DNA from: an uncultured Bacilli bacterium
GTDB taxonomy: Bacteria > Bacillota_I > Bacilli_A > RF39 > UBA660
Reading direction: 5' to 3'
Assembly (NCBI GenBank): GCA_947624075.1
Contig: CANQIM010000051.1
Span: 1-8,236, forward strand
DNA: 8,236 nucleotides
The translations under genes and the position numbers were made by a program. Within the stretch, counting starts at the first letter, position 1. Each line of letters begins with the position of its first letter. Below are positions 1 to 6,451 of the stretch, in pieces. Under the pieces are notes generated by a model. It saw only the letters and a list, made by a program, of their open reading frames with translations, was not told the origin of the DNA and made no database searches.

Positions 1-389
1 CAGTACTAACTGGTTCAACAGGAGAAGCAGGAAAACATTCTCATACAGTAACTACAAATAGTTCTACTACTGGTGGTGGTGGTTCGCACAGTCATACAGT
101 TGCACAGATTGCTGATGAAATTTTTATTTCAGGAAACATTGGTGGTATAAAAGAAGGATATACACTAACTTGGCATCTTGGACCGTCTGGATTTGGTACT
201 GGTAATACTTCTTCAGTTGCCAATCACAACCATAGTATACCAGCTTTAAGTGGGTCAACAAATGAAGTTGCAGCTCATACTCATACAGTATCTACAACGG
301 CAAGTAATACTGGATATACAGGAAGTGGTACAGCCTTTAGTACTCTAGATCCATATCTAACAGTTTATATGTGGAAAAGAACTAAATAG
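1..389 (+). CDS. Phage tail-fibre/tail-collar-like protein, C-terminal part (5' end outside window)
   Basis: The open frame enters from the left edge (first full codon at 3) and ends at TAG 387-389, giving 128 C-terminal residues. The fragment is rich in Gly, Ser and Thr and carries four His-x-His motifs at fragment residues 12-14, 29-31, 75-77 and 92-94, three of them followed by Thr-Val. It ends in LDPYLTVYMWKRTK, an ending I associate with phage tail-fibre and microcystin-dependent-protein-like proteins. In T4-type fibres such HxH motifs line a trimer axis and hold metal ions; that role here is inference. Residues 4-16 and 84-96 look like copies of one unit, G-S-T-x-E-x3-H-x-H-T-V. A host-recognition or surface-attachment role is likely, either as a prophage remnant or a domesticated surface protein. 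No other phage gene is visible and the N-terminus is missing, so the family call is moderate. Confidence 0.6.
   Translation, partial: VLTGSTGEAGKHSHTVTTNSSTTGGGGSHSHTVAQIADEIFISGNIGGIKEGYTLTWHLGPSGFGTGNTSSVANHNHSIPALSGSTNEVAAHTHTVSTTASNTGYTGSGTAFSTLDPYLTVYMWKRTK
36..296 (+). repeat. Two-copy 21-bp repeat encoding H-x-H-T-V-[TS]-T
   Basis: Positions 36-56 and 276-296 are near-identical 21-bp segments in the same reading frame (19 of 21 bases match). Each encodes His-[Ser/Thr]-His-Thr-Val-[Thr/Ser]-Thr. A diverged third copy lies at 87-101 (His-Ser-His-Thr-Val) and a weaker one at 225-233 (His-Asn-His). This fits internal duplication of a fibre module. Confidence 0.6.
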
Positions 390-425
390 CTTTATTGTTA
401 CTAAACTTTATCTTATAAAAATATG

Positions 426-461
426 GAAGATTAGTATAAATTTACTAATTTTCTTTTTTTT
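426..461 (+). terminator. Rho-independent terminator of the tail-fibre-like gene
   Basis: An 11-bp stem is formed by 426-436 and 443-453, with one G-U wobble and a 6-base loop. It is followed at once by eight T residues (454-461). It lies 37 bp past the TAG at 387-389 and isolates the upstream gene from the heat-shock promoter. Confidence 0.85.
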
Positions 462-481
462 AAGTAAATAAAGCAAACTTT

Positions 482-508
482 TTAGCACAAACTATTGACA
501 AGTGCTAA
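482..508 (+). promoter_or_regulatory. CIRCE operator 1 (HrcA-binding site)
   Basis: The arms TTAGCACAA (482-490) and AAGTGCTAA (500-508) flank a 9-bp spacer. This is the CIRCE architecture, whose consensus is TTAGCACTC-N9-GAGTGCTAA. The outer seven bases of each arm are perfect inverted copies; the inner two depart from consensus. The promoter -35 (495-500) overlaps the spacer and the first base of the right arm. Confidence 0.9.
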
Positions 509-523
509 AAGTTGTCATACAAT
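495..523 (+). promoter_or_regulatory. Sigma-A promoter of the hrcA-grpE-dnaK-dnaJ operon
   Basis: A perfect -35 TTGACA (495-500) and a -10 TACAAT (518-523) are separated by exactly 17 bp. The predicted start lies near 530, about 38 nt before the hrcA ATG. The -35 lies inside the first CIRCE element and the predicted start inside the second, so HrcA bound at either site should block RNA polymerase. Confidence 0.9.
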
Positions 524-527
524 ACAA

Positions 528-554
528 TTAGCACTCATAAATTAGTAGTGCTAG
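528..554 (+). promoter_or_regulatory. CIRCE operator 2 (HrcA-binding site)
   Basis: The left arm TTAGCACTC (528-536) matches the CIRCE consensus fully. After a 9-bp spacer (537-545) the right arm reads TAGTGCTAG (546-554), which differs from GAGTGCTAA at its two end bases. The site covers the predicted transcription start, and its last two bases overlap the AGGAGG ribosome-binding site of hrcA (553-558). Confidence 0.9.
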
Positions 555-567
555 GAGGTTAATTATT

Positions 568-1554
568 ATGTTGACTGAAAGACAAGAAAAGGTTTTAAAG
601 ATAATAGTTGAAAAATACATTAAAAATCCTATTCCTGTTGGTTCTAAACTTGTTGCTAAAATAATGAAATGCTCATCAGCTACCATTCGTAATGAAATGG
701 GAGTCTTAGAAGACCATGAGTTATTAGAAAAAACACATACATCATCAGGAAGAGTTCCATCAAGTAAAGGCTATCGTTATTATGTAGATCATTTAATGGA
801 AGTTAAAAAGATGAAAAATGATGATATGTTAAAGATGCAAAAAGTTTTTGATAACAAAATTGCTCTATCAGATGTTATAGAAAAATCTTTAGAAGTAATA
901 TCTGAAATGATGAATTATACGACCGTCATACTTGGAAGTAATTCACATCAAAATCTTCTTAAGCAAATAGAAGTTGTACCAATAGATGACGTAAGTATGA
1001 TAGTTATCATTATTACTGATAAAGGTCATGTCGAACATAAGCAAATAAAATTATACGAAGTTTCTTTAGAAGAAATCAAAAAGACAGTCAGCTTAATTAA
1101 TAATTTAATTTCTGGTACACCAATCGATGAGGTTAGCACAAAACTAGAATGTGAAATAAGACCTATAATAGGTAATTATGTAAAACAACATGAACAATTA
1201 TATAATGCTTTCTATCATGTGTTTAACGATTTTACTAATCAAGAAGTAAATATAGTTGGACGTAATAAGATGCTAGAGCAACCAGAATTTAGTACAAATA
1301 TCGACAAAATTAAAAATGTCTTTAACAAATTAGAAAGCAAATCTCTTCTACGTAACATTGAAGAAGATGATGATAACAATATAAAAGTTTATATTGGTGA
1401 TGAAACTAATATAGATAGTGATGTTACCGTTATCAAAACTAAGTTTAAAAATGGTTACGAAGAAGGAACAATTGCCATAATTGGACCAAAGAGAATGGAG
1501 TATGACCGTGTTGTTTCACTCCTAGAATACATGAAAGAAAATATTGAAAGGTAG
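568..1554 (+). CDS. hrcA: Heat-inducible transcription repressor HrcA
   Basis: HrcA is the cytoplasmic repressor that binds CIRCE operators as a dimer and silences class I heat-shock genes until chaperones are titrated by unfolded protein. The 328-residue length is slightly under the usual ~340. Residues 1-75 form the winged-helix DNA-binding region, with family signatures LTERQ at the start, then SSATIRNEM and SSGRVPSSKGYRYYVD. The rest matches the central GAF-like and C-terminal dimerisation part. The ATG at 568 is set by a consensus AGGAGG at 553-558, nine bases upstream. It is the first gene of the operon and ends 6 bp before grpE. Two CIRCE sites in its own promoter make it autoregulated. 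Confidence 0.97.
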   Translation: MLTERQEKVLKIIVEKYIKNPIPVGSKLVAKIMKCSSATIRNEMGVLEDHELLEKTHTSSGRVPSSKGYRYYVDHLMEVKKMKNDDMLKMQKVFDNKIALSDVIEKSLEVISEMMNYTTVILGSNSHQNLLKQIEVVPIDDVSMIVIIITDKGHVEHKQIKLYEVSLEEIKKTVSLINNLISGTPIDEVSTKLECEIRPIIGNYVKQHEQLYNAFYHVFNDFTNQEVNIVGRNKMLEQPEFSTNIDKIKNVFNKLESKSLLRNIEEDDDNNIKVYIGDETNIDSDVTVIKTKFKNGYEEGTIAIIGPKRMEYDRVVSLLEYMKENIER

Positions 1555-1560
1555 GTAATT

Positions 1561-2181
1561 ATGGAAACAGAAGAAATAAAACAAGAACAAAAACAACAAC
1601 CAGAAACAGAAGTTTTACAAGAAGAAAAAGTAGAAGAACCAAAAAAAGAAGAAGACTGCTGTTGCAAAGAGGAAAAACATAAATGTAAATGTGAAAAGAA
1701 AAATAAAAAAGAAGAAAAAGTAAAAGAAGAGCTAAAAAAACTTGAAGAAGAAAATAAACGACTAATTGAAAAAGTTCAACTTGCTCAAGCCGAACTAATT
1801 AATTATCGTAAACGTAAAGATGAAGAGACAGCTAATATCTTAAAATATGCTAATCAAGATTTAATAATGGAATTAATTCCTATAGTTGATAATTTTGAAA
1901 GAGCTATAAAGCTAGATGATAATGACTTAACTGATGATTTATCAAAGTTCTTAGCTGGATTTAAGATGATGTATGCTTCCTTAGCCGATTTATTAAAAAA
2001 GTTTGGTGTTGAAGAAATTAGCCGTGTGGGTGAAAAGTTTGATCCTCAGCAAGAAGAAGCTTTAATGACTGATAATGTTCCTGAAATGGAAGATGAAGTG
2101 GTTATTGAAGTATTATTAAAAGGTTATAAATATAAAGGTAGAGTTATTAGACCTGCCTCTGTTAAAATAAATCAAAAGTAA
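1561..2181 (+). CDS. grpE: Nucleotide exchange factor GrpE
   Basis: GrpE is the dimeric cytoplasmic factor that releases ADP from DnaK and thereby resets the chaperone cycle. The protein has 206 residues. Residues 1-48 are a charged, probably disordered tail. Residues ~49-90 form the long coiled-coil helix, running into QAELINYRKRKDEE. The rest gives the four-helix and beta-wing part, with IVDNFERAI, the FDPQQEEAL region and the C-terminal GYKYKGRVIRPASVKI. The ATG at 1561 follows AAAGGTAGG, which overlaps the hrcA stop codon, so translation is probably coupled. The odd point is five Cys and one His packed into residues 33-44 (C33, C34, C35, H40, C42, C44), in a position where most GrpE proteins are only acidic and lysine-rich. 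Confidence 0.96.
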   Translation: METEEIKQEQKQQPETEVLQEEKVEEPKKEEDCCCKEEKHKCKCEKKNKKEEKVKEELKKLEEENKRLIEKVQLAQAELINYRKRKDEETANILKYANQDLIMELIPIVDNFERAIKLDDNDLTDDLSKFLAGFKMMYASLADLLKKFGVEEISRVGEKFDPQQEEALMTDNVPEMEDEVVIEVLLKGYKYKGRVIRPASVKINQK

Positions 2182-2203
2182 ATAAGAAATGGAGAGATGA
2201 TAA

Positions 2204-4054
2204 ATGAGTAAAATAATAGGTATTGATTTAGGTACAACAAATTCATGTGCTGCTGTATTGGAAGCAGGAGCACCAAAGGTAATTCCAAATCCTGAGGGAG
2301 GAAGAACTACTCCATCAGTAGTTGCTTTTAAAAAAGGTGAAAGAATAGTAGGAGAGGCTGCTAAAAGACAAGCTTTAACAAATCCTAATACAGTTTCATC
2401 TATTAAAAGATTAATGGGTACTGATGAAAAAGTTAAATTAGAAGATAAGAAATATACACCAGAAGAAATTTCTGCTATGATTTTATCTTATATTAAAGAT
2501 TATGCTGAAAGTTATTTAGGTGAAAAAGTTACTAAAGCTGTAATCACAGTTCCTGCATACTTTAATGATTCACAACGTCAAGCTACTAAAAATGCTGGTA
2601 AAATTGCTGGTTTAGAGGTAGAAAGAATTATCAATGAACCAACAGCTGCAGCACTTTCTTATGGGCTTGATAAAGAAAATGGTCAAACTATTTTAGTTTA
2701 TGACTTAGGTGGAGGTACTTTTGATGTATCTATCCTTGAAATTGGTGATGGTGTTTTCGAAGTTAAGGCTACTAATGGTAACAATCACTTAGGTGGCGAT
2801 GACTTTGACCAAAGAATAATTGATTATATTGTTAAAGAATTTAAAAAGGAAAATGATATTGATTTAACTGATGATAAAATGGCTATGCAACGTTTAAAAG
2901 AAGCTGCTGAAAAGGCTAAAAAAGATTTATCAGGAATGGTTACAACACAAATTTCTGCACCATTTATTGCTAAAGATGAAAATGGTGATCCTCTACACAT
3001 TGATATGAGTTTAACTCGTGCTAAATTTGAAGATTTAATTTCTGACTTAGTTGAATCTACTATTGAACCAGTTAAGAAAGCTTTAAAAGATGCTAAGATG
3101 ACTAAAAAAGATATAGATAAAGTTATTTTAGTAGGTGGTTCTACTCGTGTTCCAATGGTTTATGATTTAATTACGAAAGAATTAGGACAAGAACCATCTC
3201 GTGAAGTTAACCCAGATGAAGTTGTTGCTATGGGTGCTGCTATTCAAGGTGGAGTTTTAACTGGTGATGTTAATGATATCGTCTTACTAGATGTAACTCC
3301 ATTATCACTTGGTATTGAAACTTTAGGTGGCGTTATGACTACTTTAATACCACGTAATACAACTATTCCAACTTCAAAATCAGAAATTTTCTCAACTGCT
3401 GCTGATAACCAACCAGGTGTTGAAGTTCATGTATTACAAGGTGAAAGACCTATGGCAAATGATAATAAGACTTTAGGTAGATTCCAATTAACAAATATTC
3501 CACCAGCACCTCGTGGTGTTCCACAAATTGAAGTTAAATTTGATATTGATGCTAATGGTATTGTTAATGTTACAGCTAAAGATTTAGGTACTAATAAAGA
3601 ACAATCTATTACCATTACTTCAAGTACAAACTTAACTGATGAAGAAATTGAAAAAATGCGTAAAGAAGCCGAAGAAAACAAAGAAGCTGATGAAAAACGT
3701 AAAGAAGAAGCCGAAGTTAGAAATGAAGCTGAACAAATGGTTTTCCAAACAGAAAAAGCTCTTAAAGATTTAGGTGATAAAGCTGATAAGAAGGAAAAAG
3801 AAGAAGCAGAAGATTTGATTGATGACTTGAAGAAAGCTTTAGAAAAAGATGATATTGATGATATCAAAGAAAAGAAAGACAAACTTCAAGAAAAAGCTAT
3901 GGCTTTAGCTACTAAAGTTTATGAACAAGCTGCTAAAGAAAGACAAGATACAGCAAATGAAGACGATGACGATGATGACAAGAAGAAGTCTAAAAAAGAC
4001 AAGAAGAAAAAGAAAGACGACGATGTCGAAGAAGCAGATATAGAAGAAGAATAA
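2204..4054 (+). CDS. dnaK: Molecular chaperone DnaK (Hsp70)
   Basis: DnaK is the ATP-dependent chaperone that binds exposed hydrophobic segments of client proteins. At 616 residues it has typical Gram-positive length. The actin-like ATPase domain shows the phosphate-1 motif GIDLGTTNSC at the N-terminus, NEPTAAALSYG, YDLGGGTFDVS and VGGSTRVPMV. The short loop before ATNGNNHLGGDDFD is of the Gram-positive type. The linker VLLDVTPLSLGIE leads into the beta-sandwich substrate domain and then a helical lid rich in Glu and Lys. GGAGAG at 2191-2196 sets the ATG, 22 bp after grpE. The C-terminal tail is odd: acidic and lysine blocks (587-607) precede a short VEEADIEEE end in place of the usual longer EEV-containing tail. 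Confidence 0.99.
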   Translation: MSKIIGIDLGTTNSCAAVLEAGAPKVIPNPEGGRTTPSVVAFKKGERIVGEAAKRQALTNPNTVSSIKRLMGTDEKVKLEDKKYTPEEISAMILSYIKDYAESYLGEKVTKAVITVPAYFNDSQRQATKNAGKIAGLEVERIINEPTAAALSYGLDKENGQTILVYDLGGGTFDVSILEIGDGVFEVKATNGNNHLGGDDFDQRIIDYIVKEFKKENDIDLTDDKMAMQRLKEAAEKAKKDLSGMVTTQISAPFIAKDENGDPLHIDMSLTRAKFEDLISDLVESTIEPVKKALKDAKMTKKDIDKVILVGGSTRVPMVYDLITKELGQEPSREVNPDEVVAMGAAIQGGVLTGDVNDIVLLDVTPLSLGIETLGGVMTTLIPRNTTIPTSKSEIFSTAADNQPGVEVHVLQGERPMANDNKTLGRFQLTNIPPAPRGVPQIEVKFDIDANGIVNVTAKDLGTNKEQSITITSSTNLTDEEIEKMRKEAEENKEADEKRKEEAEVRNEAEQMVFQTEKALKDLGDKADKKEKEEAEDLIDDLKKALEKDDIDDIKEKKDKLQEKAMALATKVYEQAAKERQDTANEDDDDDDKKKSKKDKKKKKDDDVEEADIEEE

Positions 4055-4057
4055 TTT

Positions 4058-4083
4058 TAAGTAGTTCCTTTGGGAGCTACTTA
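4058..4083 (+). other. Intercistronic hairpin between dnaK and dnaJ
   Basis: An 11-bp stem, 4058-4068 with 4073-4083, contains one T-G wobble and a TTTG loop. It starts 4 bp after the dnaK stop codon. It is not followed by a run of T, so it does not look like a full terminator. It may stabilise the upstream mRNA 3' end, guide processing, or partly attenuate dnaJ expression; which of these applies is inference. Confidence 0.65.
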
Positions 4084-4111
4084 TTCCATTAAAGAAAAGG
4101 GAGTGAATTAA

Positions 4112-5254
4112 TTGGCAACTAAAAGAGATTATTACGAAGTCCTTGGAGTAGATAAAAATGCTTCTAGCGATGAAATAAAAAGCGCTTTTCGAAAGAAAGC
4201 AAAAGAATTCCACCCAGATTTGAATAAAGATGATCCATCTGCTGCTGATAAATTTAAAGAGGCACAAGAAGCATATTCTGTATTGTCTGATGATAATAAA
4301 AGAAAAATGTATGATCAATACGGTCATGCTGGGGTAGATAATTCAGCAGGAGCTGGTTATGGAGGTTTTTCAGGTGGATTTAATGCCAGTGATTTTGATT
4401 TAGGCGATATTTTTGATACTATTTTTGGTTCTGGTGGAGGTTTTGGAGGCTTCTCTGGTTTTAGTGGAGGGAGTCAAAGTCGTGCTAGACGTGGTAGTGA
4501 TGTCTTAATGCGTATGGATTTAGATTTCGAAGAAGCTGTTTATGGTACAGAAAAGAAATTTTCTGTTGATGTAGTAGAAGATTGCGATGAGTGTCATGGC
4601 CGTGGTGGTTTTGATAAAGTAGATTGTCATACTTGTCATGGTAAAGGTACAATTACAACTGAACAACATACTATATTAGGTTCTTTTATGTCACAAACAA
4701 CATGTTCCGAATGTGGTGGAAAAGGTTATACATACAAGCGCAAATGTAGTGAATGTAATGGCAAAGGAAAAATTAAAAAGAAGAAGAATCTTACAATAAA
4801 TATTCCAGCTGGAGTAAAAACAGGAGATCGTCAACGTGTAAGTGGTAAAGGTAATCCTGGTAGTGATGGTGGAAGTAATGGTGACTTATACATTGAATTT
4901 GTTGTTGATGAACATGATTATTTTGTTCGTGATAATGATGATATTTATCTAGAAGTTCCTCTTACTTTAACAGAAGCTATTTTAGGATGTAAAAAACAAA
5001 TACCAACTCTTTATGGTAATTTAAAACTAAATATTTCTGCTGGAACTAACAGCGGCGATAAGCAACGTATAAGAGGTAAAGGTGTTGACAATAAATACGC
5101 ACGTCATAAAGGCGATATGTATGTTGTCTTTAAAGTTTATACTCCAACTAGACTATCTAGAGAGCAAAAAAATTTAATTGAAAAGTTAGCTGACACTAAC
5201 CTTGAAACAGATGAGATAAAAGAATTTAATAAATTTGTCAAAGAAAATGACTAG
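4112..5254 (+). CDS. dnaJ: Chaperone DnaJ (Hsp40, type I)
   Basis: DnaJ stimulates the DnaK ATPase and delivers clients. The 380-residue protein has the full type I layout. The J domain (residues 1-~70) carries the HPD triad at 34-36. A Gly/Phe region of about residues 78-122 includes FDLGDIFDTIFG. The zinc domain (158-219) has four CxxCxGxG repeats starting CDEC, CHTC, CSEC and CSEC. Two C-terminal beta domains and a dimerisation end follow. The start is TTG at 4112: the upstream in-frame codons are TAA (4109) and, before it, GTG (4103), so no other start is available, and AGGGAG at 4098-4103 lies 8 bases upstream. A TTG start and the hairpin before it suggest less DnaJ than DnaK is made. 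Confidence 0.98.
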   Translation: MATKRDYYEVLGVDKNASSDEIKSAFRKKAKEFHPDLNKDDPSAADKFKEAQEAYSVLSDDNKRKMYDQYGHAGVDNSAGAGYGGFSGGFNASDFDLGDIFDTIFGSGGGFGGFSGFSGGSQSRARRGSDVLMRMDLDFEEAVYGTEKKFSVDVVEDCDECHGRGGFDKVDCHTCHGKGTITTEQHTILGSFMSQTTCSECGGKGYTYKRKCSECNGKGKIKKKKNLTINIPAGVKTGDRQRVSGKGNPGSDGGSNGDLYIEFVVDEHDYFVRDNDDIYLEVPLTLTEAILGCKKQIPTLYGNLKLNISAGTNSGDKQRIRGKGVDNKYARHKGDMYVVFKVYTPTRLSREQKNLIEKLADTNLETDEIKEFNKFVKEND

Positions 5255-5293
5255 TTTCAGTTATAAAAAAAGAAAAATTTATATTGATTAAAT

Positions 5294-5321
5294 AAAAAGA
5301 GATATGCTCTCTTTTTTCTTT
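5294..5321 (+). terminator. Rho-independent terminator of the dnaK operon
   Basis: A 9-bp perfect stem pairs AAAAAGAGA (5294-5302) with TCTCTTTTT (5308-5316) around a 5-base loop. A T-rich tail runs to 5321. It lies 40 bp after the dnaJ stop. The A-rich left arm would also give a U-tract on the opposite strand. Confidence 0.85.
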
Positions 5322-5347
5322 ACAATAATCTGAAATTTAGTTATAAT
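5319..5347 (+). promoter_or_regulatory. Sigma-A promoter of the small membrane protein gene
   Basis: TTTACA (5319-5324) and a perfect TATAAT (5342-5347) are 17 bp apart. The -35 overlaps the T-tract of the dnaJ terminator. The predicted start near 5354 falls on the ribosome-binding site, giving a leader of only about 13 nt before the GTG at 5367. Confidence 0.8.
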
Positions 5348-5353
5348 GTAGTT

Positions 5354-5360
5354 GAGGTGG
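5354..5360 (+). promoter_or_regulatory. Ribosome-binding site deciding the small-protein start
   Basis: GAGGTGG (5354-5360) lies 6 bp before GTG 5367. It touches ATG 5361 and overlaps TTG 5352, so the GTG is the best-placed of the three in-frame starts. Confidence 0.65.
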
Positions 5361-5366
5361 ATGGTA

Positions 5367-5561
5367 GTGAGTACAAAGAAAAAGCAAAATAATAAGCTAA
5401 AAGAAAAAAATATTATTCTAGCTATTTTAGCTTGTGTATTTATCTTAGCAATTATATTTGGAAGTATAATTATTAATAAAATAATTAATTCTGATAATAC
5501 TAATGGAAACGAACAAGATATAGTTGATGATTTACCAAGTCATTTTAGGGTTCAAGATTAA
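5367..5561 (+). CDS. Small single-span membrane protein of unknown function
   Basis: I do not recognise this 64-residue protein. Residues 1-14 are strongly basic (STKKKQNNKLKEK). Residues ~15-37 form one continuous hydrophobic segment (ILAILACVFILAIIFGSII). Residues 38-64 are polar and acidic, ending LPSHFRVQD. By the positive-inside rule the N-terminus should be cytoplasmic and the tail outside. Cys23 sits inside the hydrophobic segment without a lipobox, so it is not an obvious lipoprotein. The GTG start is chosen for RBS spacing; ATG 5361 would add two residues. It has its own promoter and terminator, so it is a separate unit from dnaJ and not clearly part of the heat-shock response. It could be a signal-anchor protein of the cell envelope. 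Confidence 0.7.
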   Translation: MSTKKKQNNKLKEKNIILAILACVFILAIIFGSIIINKIINSDNTNGNEQDIVDDLPSHFRVQD

Positions 5562-5606
5562 TGAACTCTTTTTCTTTTTGCATAAAAATTGATAACATTA
5601 GAAAAA

Positions 5607-5639
5607 TAAAACCCAAAGTTAAAAGATTTGGGTATTTTT
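5607..5639. terminator. Bidirectional terminator between the small membrane gene and the minus-strand pair
   Basis: ACCCAAA (5611-5617) pairs with TTTGGGT (5627-5633) around a 9-base loop, and A-rich and T-rich flanks extend the stem. TTTTT follows at 5635-5639 on the plus strand. On the minus strand the complement of 5601-5610 gives a T-rich tail. It lies 50 bp after the plus gene stop and immediately after the minus gene stop (5638-5640), so it can end both convergent transcripts. Confidence 0.8.
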
Positions 5640-6192
5640 ATAAGTCATTTTGTTCTAAATCATATTTATCTTTATAGTAAATTATTTTTTCATCAAGACA
5701 ATCAATTATTTCATCAAAAATTTTTTGTGTACTAGTATTTACTAATTTTTCCTTTAAATTTTTAAAATATGTTTCAGCTTTTTTTTCATCTAAGAATGTT
5801 TTTAACATATATTTATCGTTTATAATTTTATCATAATTCATTTGTATATATACTTCGTATTTTACATATGAAGTGTCTACATGTTCGTAATTAGAAACAG
5901 TAAATTGTTTTTGCCAAAACTTGTTTAAATGAATATTAAAAGTTATTTTATCTTTTATTATTGGGAAAACTTTTTCCTCATTTTCAATGTAATTTTCTGA
6001 TTTTTTTGTAGAAAAACAAGCATCTTCATCTTCTAAATCATTTGAATAATTAATTTTTCTTTTTAATGTAGAAGATTCTTGTTTATAATTACTAGCTTTC
6101 TTTCGCAATTCTTTAATAGCGTAATCCCTTTTTATTTCTTGTAATATTTGACTTTTTTGAGCTAGTAAATTAATTTTGTTTTCATAATACAT
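5638..6192 (-). CDS. Hypothetical protein, 184 residues, second gene of an Xre-regulator pair
   Basis: I do not recognise this protein. Residues 1-~50 are charged, Lys/Glu/Gln-rich and probably helical or coiled coil. Residues ~50-75 are acidic and polar, likely a linker. From about residue 80 there is a more ordered region: beta-like stretches around ITFNIHLNKFWQKQFTV and VKYEVYIQMNY, then helices with DEKKAETYFKNLKEKL and IFDEIIDCLDEKI. There is no signal peptide or membrane segment, so it is probably cytoplasmic. The ATG at 6192 has no good ribosome-binding site. It lies 13 bp after the stop of the upstream regulator gene, which suggests translational coupling. Base composition is clearly more AT-rich than the chaperone genes (10 G/C in 5701-5760, against 20 in 2641-2700 of dnaK), which hints at an accessory origin. 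Confidence 0.7.
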   Translation of the reverse strand: MYYENKINLLAQKSQILQEIKRDYAIKELRKKASNYKQESSTLKRKINYSNDLEDEDACFSTKKSENYIENEEKVFPIIKDKITFNIHLNKFWQKQFTVSNYEHVDTSYVKYEVYIQMNYDKIINDKYMLKTFLDEKKAETYFKNLKEKLVNTSTQKIFDEIIDCLDEKIIYYKDKYDLEQNDL

Positions 6193-6205
6193 AGGCTAGT
6201 TAAAA

Positions 6206-6445
6206 TCAATTTCTTTCATATTCCAAGATATCAGAAATATTACAATCTAAATAATCACAAATTCTAGCTAATACATAAATATCAATCCTAGTTATAGTCC
6301 CTTTAGCTATTCTTTGAATAACTTTAAAGTCTGTTTCCGTTTCACGCATTATTTTATTTTTACTTATATTCTTTTTGGCCAGGATGTCATCTAATTTAAA
6401 TAAATATTCTCCTGTGCCAACTTTTACTCTAACAATTTTTTCCAC
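6206..6445 (-). CDS. Small Xre-family (YozG/HTH_26-like) transcriptional regulator
   Basis: This 79-residue protein is nearly all one Cro/C1-type helix-turn-helix domain. After a short N-terminal strand (IVRVKVGTGEYLFKL), helices cover residues 18-76. The pattern LDDILAKKNISKNKIMRET, then VIQRIAKG, then LARICDYLDCNISDILEYE matches the small HTH_26/YozG-type regulators. It presumably binds DNA as a dimer; the target is unknown, though its own upstream region is a natural candidate. GTG 6445 is preferred because AAAGGTG (6452-6458) lies 6 bp upstream; an earlier GTG at 6454 falls inside that RBS. The gene ends in TGA, the only TGA stop in the window, 13 bp before the hypothetical gene it is co-oriented with. 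An antitoxin-type role is possible but not shown. Confidence 0.85.
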   Translation of the reverse strand: MEKIVRVKVGTGEYLFKLDDILAKKNISKNKIMRETETDFKVIQRIAKGTITRIDIYVLARICDYLDCNISDILEYERN

Positions 6446-6451
6446 GCTTAT

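Noticed and set aside
1455..1667. Minus-strand open frame over the hrcA-grpE junction with a Cys/Ser-rich product
   Set aside because: It is the shadow of the Lys/Glu-rich start of grpE and the end of hrcA; both real genes are certain.
3427..4327. Long minus-strand open frames opposite dnaK and the dnaK-dnaJ junction
   Set aside because: They lie antisense to highly conserved chaperone genes, have Ser/Phe/Ile-rich low-complexity products expected from reversed Glu/Lys/Asp codons, and show no RBS or family match.
6206..6208. TGA stop of the Xre gene read as Trp (Mycoplasma-type code)
   Set aside because: Read-through adds only two residues before a TAA. Trp codons elsewhere in the window, including those in tgt and the tail-fibre-like gene, are TGG, and no long gene has an in-frame TGA.
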